A stretch of 64,000 bases of DNA from Brachionus manjavacas (taxonomy: Eukaryota > Rotifera > Eurotatoria > Ploima > Brachionidae). Shown here piece by piece: positions 56,215-64,000 of this stretch. The notes below the pieces were generated by a model that searched no databases, was not told the origin of the DNA, and worked only from the letters and a program-made list of their open reading frames with translations. Made by a program: the position numbers and the translations under genes. Within the stretch, counting starts at the first letter, position 1; each line of letters opens with the position of its first letter. The stretch covers positions 2,649,501-2,713,500 of the forward strand of contig JAHQIY010000005.1 of the NCBI GenBank assembly GCA_019054805.1. Reading direction: 5' to 3'.

Positions 56215-59200
56215 TCAATCAATTAATGATTTTCTGCTATATTCATTTTCTGAATCTCTCAAGTCTAAACTCTCAAAGTTTTCACTTATTTTGTGTAGAC
56301 CTCCATAAGAAGAGCAAGAGTTTTGTTTGCTTAACGAGCTTGAACATGATGAACTATCTACCATTCTTGTCAAAAAATTATTCAAATTTTTGAAGCACAA
56401 ATTATTATGCAAAGTTTCCAGTGGTCTCATGTATCTTACTTTAATCAAATCTTGATAAATAGCTAAAATAGACAAAAAATTCAAAAGAGTTTTTTCATAT
56501 TTTAAATTATTTACTTGTAAATGACCTTCTCGATCTACCATTGTTAACATTCAGATCTGGCGAACTATTTGTTCCATTATTTAGGAATTTATTGCGAAAA
56601 ATCTGATTTAAAGACAAATAGCTATTAGTAGACCCATGAAAAGTATTGTAGTGATTATATGGTTCTTTTATTTTAAATTTGCCTTTGAAAGCTTGTATTT
56701 TTTGGTGATGTTCGTCTTCAAAGCTTCTGGGTTTAGATTCACTCATTATTCCATCCAACATTTTTCCCTCATAAGACGAACTCTGAGCATTTGGTTCAGG
56801 CAAAGTCTGTAATTCTTTGTTCGATTTCAGAGGATGCTTTCTGAGTACAACATTTGTTTTTTTATCACATTTTTTTTCCGCTGAGATTCTTTGTTTAGGA
56901 CTAGAGACAGCTCTAACTTGAGGAGAAAGTCCCTCGCTTCCACTCGAATTGTTCATCTCCTCAATTGAGTCATCATTTATCAAATTGGAAGAGCTTTTGT
57001 TCAAATATTTAGGAGGATCAAAATCAGCATAAGATCCAGGACTGAAATGTAACTCGACATGAAATCGCTTATCCGAATCATCATCTACACTCGGATCTTC
57101 ATAAAGCATTATAACAATCTGAGTCAAATAGTTGAGCTCAGGAACAGTATTTAGATAGTTGAGTGCCGTTTTCCACTGTTCATCTTGGTCATCTTCGAAC
57201 AAATTTCCAAATTTCAAAACAGTCAATAAAGAGTATATGTGGCTTTCGCTAGTAAAATAGAGTCTGGTACGCACATGTCTACCAGGTGAATGAATACCTT
57301 TCGAATAGCTTGGATCCAATTGATTAATTATTTGATCTTCACAGTTCCATATACCAGTAAGATTGCTTTTTAAGTCGGCTCTAATTTTACGCAGCAAAGG
57401 TGTCACAATACCTTGAGCTATTTTTAATTTTTCCTCTTTATTCAAACCGTATTCCTGAGGAATGACTACATCGGCAAGAGCTTTGGTGCAGTTGTACAGA
57501 TTATAGGCATTCTCAAAATTTAAAATATTTCTATTATGCATCAAATCAAATTTTATTGAGTCAAATATATCCGGAATTTTTGAGATTTCGAACTCTTTTT
57601 TTTTTGCATTATAAAAATCCTTTTCCAATTTGGACCATCTCCGCAACATTAGTTCCCATGACTCGTCATGGTACAGTTTTAAATCATAGTATTTTCCATC
57701 AGTTATTTTAATGCGTATTAGTCTGACTAGTTCTTTGATGTAGCCGTAAACTTTGCGGCACATCTCGACTGGGTTTTTGATAAAATCAAGGGAAGTGCGA
57801 ATGGAATAATTATTAGTTGGATCAATTTTTTCCATGTCTTCAGGCGTTAAATCTTTGTCCTTTTTCAAGTAGTCCCTTAATTTCGTTTTGGCCTCGTGTT
57901 GCCATTTAGCTGACAAACTATCGTTGTCCAAAAGACCATTTGTATTAGCACTTTTGACCATTTGAACTAGAATAGGAGCTAGTTCACCATCTAGAGCGAG
58001 CAAACCTTTGGCAAATGCCGCAGCTGTCATTTGAACACGGCCCTCATCCGAGGCGTATATCTTGAGATCATGGCGGTAAGTCGAATGAAGGCGAAGAAAG
58101 CCATTATTTCCTTCACCACCAGGATAAAGTTTTCGGAACGCTTGACCCAAGTCTTCGGCCTGAGATTTTCCATCCGCAGTCAATTCACCGCCCCATTTCA
58201 AAATCAACAACAGAGATGGATCACTTTCAACAGAATTTATGTCCTCGGTACTAGAGTCTTTTGGCTTACCCTGAGGTTGGTATTTGATTTGTACCTTGCG
58301 ATTTATTCCTGAAAAGTGACCATACATTTCCAAAACACATTTTAATTGAATCAATTTTGTTCGGCTTTCTTTTGAAGGCAAAAATTCTTCATTTAAATTG
58401 CCATATTCTAATAAAAGCTTTCTAGCTATATCCAAAACTTCTTGTAGCTGACCGGGTCTTTTTAGTTTCAGATGGTTTTCTTTAGAGCCGCCGTATTTTT
58501 TGAACAAGTCAAAAAATAGTTTATTGCGGACTTCCATTTTCATTTTTTGCTTAGGAGTTCTGTCACCATGTCGCATCACACCAATTACACAGCGCAATTC
58601 CATCATGGTGCCGTATGTGGTCGGTACAATCGGTCTTTCATCTGCTTGATAAGATATAGGATAGTAAGTTATGTGACGTTGAGGTGCTATTTCTTTTAAA
58701 ATCATATGAGCCAGAATAGAAGAGCAGTCGTCATAGTATTTGGTAGAATTCTTGACAAAACTAAATCCATTAACATCACAAACATATGACTTTCCGTTGG
58801 CACGGAGTAAATCGAATCCACAGACAGATTGCTTGAAAGCAAGAACTATTTTTTTGGCAATTAATTTTTCTTCAGTTCTAAGCATTACAGGATAGCGAAC
58901 TTCCTTGCCATTTTCGTCTCGTTCTACGACTCCATCAAGAGCTGGTGATTTACGAGCTTCAGCATGTGCGTACTCTGGTCCTACAGTGTATACTTTTACA
59001 TCGGTACCGTCAGTAGGCATGAATTCTTCATAAATAAATGAACCAGTTTTTCTGATGCGATTTTCTTGTGAATAAATGCTACTTCGAAAGCCAATCTTTT
59101 GTTAATAACAAAAAATTTAACAATTTTATTTTGGTTAAGAGAATTTTTTTGGTCTAATAATCATTAGGCAAGAAAATAAATTTTTGAATCTAGTGAGTTT

Positions 59201-62200
59201 AAAAATAGAATTCTATTAAAGAAAAATTAATTTTTTATTTAAAATTTTTAATTTGTTTCTAATTCTGAGATATCACGGATGTCAGAAAAAATGACTAAAC
59301 AAATGATTGGATTTTAATCAAAAAAATGAAATTAAAAAATTCATTAATATTTTATTATCTATTTTAAGGCCTTTAATCTTGCAACGAGCTTGAATTTTTA
59401 TCAATTAATTTTTTTATTAAAAAAAAATTAAAAATAATCAATACTCTAAAAAAAACTTTAATTTCAATATAATTTTCAAACGATATTTGAATAATTTTAC
59501 AAAAAAAAAATCAAGCTAAATGTTAATAAATTTAAAAATTAGTTTAATAAATTTTTTTTTTAAAAAAAGTGTTAAAAAAAAACAGATCAAAATTTAAAAA
59601 ATTAAAAGAAACTTTTAGATTATGAAAAAATTCTTACTTTTCTAAAAAGCCGCTGACTGCCACCACCAACACTACTTGGGAAATAAATATAAATATTATG
59701 ATCATCTGCATTTATGGGTTTTTCTACGAATGGTTTAACAAAAACTTGGCCATCAATCTCAATTTGATCTTCTTGCTCTGTAAAATTGTTGTTGATCTTT
59801 TCGGTCTTGATTGCATAGCGCGGTTGCTCAATTCCAGCTTCCTTTAAAGTTTGGTAAACTTTTATTCGGTCCATTATATCCCATTGCTTTTCAAGATCAT
59901 TGATAAGAAATGGGCTATAAGCATCAGCGTATTCTTGGACTTTTTTAAGAGGAAAATCTTTAGAATAAAACGAGATTAGACAGTCACATTGTGGCCATTC
60001 TGATATCGGACTATTTAAGATAACATCTTGATCGAAAACAATTATTTCAAAATAATTATAGCTTGCTAGACGAGTCAAAATAGCTTCCATTGGCTTTGAA
60101 TTAACCTTTTTTGCCATGGCACATACACCCACTGTTATTTTCTCAAAATTCTCATCCATTTCTTCTTGGTCGTCTTCATCAAGATAATACTTGCCGAATT
60201 CGTCTTCTTCTGCAAATTGGTCTAAGCCGTCATCAAAATTGGCCTTATTCGAAAATTCATCCTTTAAACAGCAAAATTAAATTTAAAAATTAAATTTTTT
60301 TTCTTAAAAAAATGGGCGAAAGCTATCATATAAAAATACACTACATAATGTCTATTATAAATTGCATTCATTTCAATATCTGACAATATAACAAATATCA
60401 AACGTGTTGGGGTCAATTGATAGCTGGTAAAAACTTTTTCAATAAATGGTATAGATATTAAATTTTACCAAAATGTGAATGCATAAATAAATGATGATTA
60501 ATAAATCTGAAATAAACAAAATATTAGATGCTAGACACTATTTGAATTTTCATGAATAGCTTAGTGATCGGGGTCTATAAATCATTAACTAAGATTTGAA
60601 TCAAAAAATTTCATTTTATCGGAAAAATTATTAAAAATAATTTATGAAGCAGCAGATCTGCATTTCAAAAAAAATCAGTCTCTCATTAAGAAAATGTTTA
60701 AAATAAACTGAAATAAAACTAATCATTTTTATCTACTTTTCTATATTTGGTTTCAAAACTTTCCAAAATCAAATTAAAATGTTCAATAATGAACACGGAA
60801 TGCATACGCCTTTGATTTATCTAATTATGTCTTAATTGAGAAAAAATGGTAGAAAATTTTCCGATTTCACAAAAAAATTTAAACAATAAATAATATATGC
60901 AACTTTAAAGATAAAAGTGATCGAATTATTCCATTTAATCGATTGAGAATATTTATGGTAAATTCCAATAGATTGTCTCACCGTTTCTTGATTTAACTCT
61001 TTTAATTGATTTGCAAAAAAATTATTACTAACTCGATTTTCATTTCTAAAATTAAAAATAAATCAACGAAAATTTGAAAACAATATTTGGTGAAAAATTT
61101 TCAATTAGCGTCGTGCTAGGTCTCTAAAAAGTGGAAATTACTTAACTTAAGCTGAAGAACATTCAAGAATTTTTCGGAATAGTATTTTTCAATGATTAAA
61201 AGCATTTATTTTGAATCATCAGAATTTTTACTAAATATGCTTATTTTTTTTTGTTTTTTAGATGTTCGACGTTACTCAAGATTTCTTACAATACCCAAAA
61301 TTAAGATTTTCTCCCAAAAGCTGTGAATTATCATTTAAATTTTAATTATTTTTTTCCTATATGTTTAATAAGATCGTATCAATCATCAGTCACAGAATTC
61401 AATTCAGAGGCTAAGTTTGATAGTAACATTCAATACATCAACTTTTTTAATAAATAATTTGTAAAAATGCCTCTAATAATAACTTTAAATCAGATAAAAA
61501 AAATATTAAAAATTGATACTTTGATATTATGTTAAAAAAACATTAACATATTAATTACCATTTTTAATGAAAATTGTGGACCACAAATTTTGTTCGAAAT
61601 TTTTTTTATTTTTGATAATTAAAATATTACTTTAGTTCATTTCAAATAAATTTTTTGCATGATTAATATTTTATTGAGCAGAATTAAAATGAATATTTAT
61701 TTAATTACGCTTGGTTTGTTCATCTTATTTTAAAAAATATAAAAAAATTAAATTCTAAAAAATAAAATTGAATTTAGTTGTCCTTAAAGTAAAGCGAAAA
61801 AAATTCCTTTAGGTTTCACCTTTACCGGCAGCTTTCGAACTCTTTTATATATTTTTCAATAAAAACGACTGACTCGTGGTCCAGCCACCGGTCAGCCAAC
61901 AATTCTAGGTTTCACCTAGACGCTATGCAAATTAATACCTACTTATTGAAATTCTGTGCGAATTCAAATTTTTTAATATATTTTTTCTCTTATCAAGTGT
62001 GCTATAAAAAATAATATTATTATTAAAATTAAATTTTACAAGATGAATAATTTAGAATTTTTCAGGAATTTATAAAATCAAAATGTAATTCCAGTTTTTA
62101 GACACTCAATAAACCAACACCAAAATTAGATCCTGTTGTTTTAAAATGTGCTTTTTATTTCTACCAAAAAAAGATAAAATTATTTGACTTAAAGCAAAAC

Positions 62201-62325
62201 TTAAAGTTAGTTTTTCAAGACTAAATAATTAGAATACTTACGTTCAGGGTGTCGTTGTAAATGAGATCGTGTTGAAAAATAAAATCTTCCGGGTACTCGT
62301 AATTGAATGGCTCTTCCGATTGCAT
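56215..62325 (-). CDS. PPIP5K: Diphosphoinositol pentakisphosphate kinase (PPIP5K/VIP1)
   Basis: Four coding exons: 62242-62325, 59638-60261, 56515-59095 and 56215-56462, in frame, 1178 residues (human PPIP5K2 is about 1240). The N-terminal ATP-grasp kinase is complete: [81 protein letters not shown]. From about residue 411 the histidine-acid-phosphatase-like domain begins with [15 protein letters not shown] and continues through [31 protein letters not shown] and HVELHFSPG. The tail keeps the PLETLHNN block. The kinase adds a beta-phosphate at position 1 of InsP6 or 5-InsP7, making 1-InsP7 or InsP8; the second domain reverses this. Exon 1 has 28 acidic codons and is separated by a 1980-bp intron; introns 2 and 3 are 542 and 52 bp. 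Confidence 0.95.
61808..61925. other. GC-rich, hairpin-forming island in PPIP5K intron 1
   Basis: In otherwise extremely AT-rich intron DNA this 118-bp patch contains CTAGGT-TTC-ACCTAG (61905-61919), a near copy of its left half at 61811-61821, and a stem-loop CTGAC..GTGG-TCCAG-CCAC..GTCAG at 61869-61895. No hammerhead core, tRNA or known small-RNA pattern is recognised. It could be a small RNA or the relic of a mobile element. Confidence 0.4.
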
Positions 62326-64000
62326 TCTATTTATGTGACTGCATCTATACTTAAAACAAAATGACAACTAGAATAAATTAATTTCATTCTATGCAAATTT
62401 TGAATGAATTATTCACAGAAATTTGCAATAATCTCTTTCAATTTTTTAATTCAAATATGTTAAAAAATATTTCTGAAACATTTAGTTTATAAACAAGACC
62501 ATCCTACGAAAAATGTCTGAAGAATTTGAATAATTCATTTTTAATTTAATAAAAAATATTGGCACACTTTAAATATTCGCTTAGATAAGTAAATAAAATC
62601 ATTATAATATAAATAAAATTTTGCGTAATTTGAAATTTTTCGAGATTAGCAAAGCTTTAGTTGATTCAATTTAGAGTCAACAATTTACTGGCTACAAATT
62701 TAGTCTTTCTTTTAATTAAATTAAACGCTGCCACATCATTTTTTTATTTGGCTTATATCTTTTTTGTTTTTTTTTAATTAATACATTATATATTTTAAAA
62801 TAGGCTCAAATTTCATTAGTTTTCTGAATTGATAATAACTTAGAAATTGTCAAATAAATGAGCACCAAAGAAAAAGAATTGTAAAATTCTTAATTTATTT
62901 ATTACCTTTCTTTGTTACCTACTTCAACTTTTATTTGCCCTGAATTAAAATATAAAACCGGCAATAATTTATGTCGTTATAAAGCAACAAAAATAGAAAA
63001 TTAAAAAAATAAATTCGTATATTATATAAGATTAGTAATTAATTATTTAAAATAAACCTTAAATATTTTTAATTTCTAATCGAAAAAAATTTTAATTTTT
63101 TCTTAAAAATACTGGCAATTAAAAATTATGAGCATATATTTTAATTAGTTAAATTTTAAATTTTAAGAGAAAGTCCAAAAACAAGATTGCTTTTCGGAAT
63201 TAGAAATCTATTAGGAAAAATTATTCCTTAATTTAAGTTAAAAAAAAATTGATAAAAGCTGATTTCCTTTTATTTCGTTCTAATTTTCTACTTTTAAATT
63301 GATAAATAAATCCAAATTAAAACAAATTTTACTGTGTTTTAAAGCAGCTTTTTGAGTAAAATATGCAAACAAAATCTTTTCTTTTTTTTAATTAAAAAAC
63401 CTGAAATAAGCAAATAAAACTTTTCCTTTTATTTAATTTTAGAAACAAAAAATGAACTATTTTGAAACATTTTTTGGTATTTAATGAAAATTAAAAAAAA
63501 ATCTAAAGGGCTTACAACTTAAAATAAAAATCTTTATCAAATAAATTTCTATTCAAATTAACATACTGCTTTACCTATTTTGCTAATTCAATATGAGCAT
63601 TAAATGTTCGATAAGATTTTTTCTTGTTTAAAGTAAATTCTTGTAATAACAAATAACAATAATAATAACAATTCATAAAGATTTTAATTTTATCTGAAAT
63701 TAAAAGCAATTTTAATAGACTTAATTTTTTTAACATTTTTTCTGCTTTTTAAAAAAAATGATAAGAATCAGTTAAAGCGTTTCAGATTGCATTTGAGAGT
63801 TAAATTAATATCAGAAAAAATTGAAACTTAAAATGTTGATTTTGTTACCAATTTATTTCAACATCATTTGCTTCAATCATAAAAACATATTAAAAATAAA
63901 ATAAACTTGGCACATTTGTGATCAGTTGTCAATTTTGGTTTTCTTTTACTTGTCAAAATAGTGAAGGCTTAGAAAATATTGAAAATAGTAAGCTTTTAAA
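62326..64000. other. Upstream flank of PPIP5K, nothing else seen
   Basis: Strongly AT-rich. It should contain the PPIP5K promoter, but no reliable element can be named. Confidence 0.5.

Noticed and set aside
1-64000. CRISPR arrays, rRNA, bacterial operons
   Set aside because: None seen. Introns, polyadenylation signals and gene families show animal nuclear DNA.

Overview
The window is AT-rich (roughly three quarters or more A+T by eye) animal nuclear DNA. It has short GT-AG introns of about 45-65 bp mixed with a few of 1.5-2 kb, AATAAA signals after stops, and metazoan gene families (IL-17-like cytokines, PPIP5K, Nup54, Topors, a CatSper-like channel, SUEL-lectin and CUB domains). A monogonont rotifer such as Brachionus would fit the base composition, compact introns and transposon mix. 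That assignment is inference; another AT-rich invertebrate is possible.

Layout. 1-0.64 kb: the 5' part of a minus-strand gene cut by the window edge. 2-13 kb: a transposon-rich tract with small inverted-repeat elements (2.0, 3.5 and 8.6 kb), an LTR element with identical LTRs and a 5-bp target duplication (3894-8327), and decayed LINE pieces. 14.6-27.8 kb: four intronless, secreted IL-17-like genes (one plus, three minus) in gene-poor DNA, two of them sharing a 447-bp identical core. Between and beside them lie two copies of a 0.22-kb repeat, a hairpin MITE and a tRNA-derived SINE. 28.8-30.95 kb: remnants of a second LTR element and of a pogo/Tigger-like transposon.

31.6-44.5 kb: ordinary genes. 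These are Topors-like RING ligase (-), Nup54 (-, four exons), a CatSper-like single-domain channel (-) and a five-exon coiled-coil protein (+). 46.4-53.1 kb: a minus-strand locus encoding a roughly 1500-residue single-pass membrane protein with SUEL-lectin and CUB domains. It is followed on the same strand by a second transmembrane exon with a proline-rich tail that is phase-compatible with the same ectodomain. 53.6-54.8 kb: a large inverted-repeat element. 56.2-62.3 kb: PPIP5K (-, four coding exons). 62.3-64 kb: AT-rich, no gene seen.

Most neighbours are functionally unrelated, as expected for animal DNA. The exceptions are the IL-17-like cluster, which looks like tandem duplication plus gene conversion, and the SUEL-CUB locus with two possible membrane tails. 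All exon joins come from reading splice signals and phase, without transcript data.
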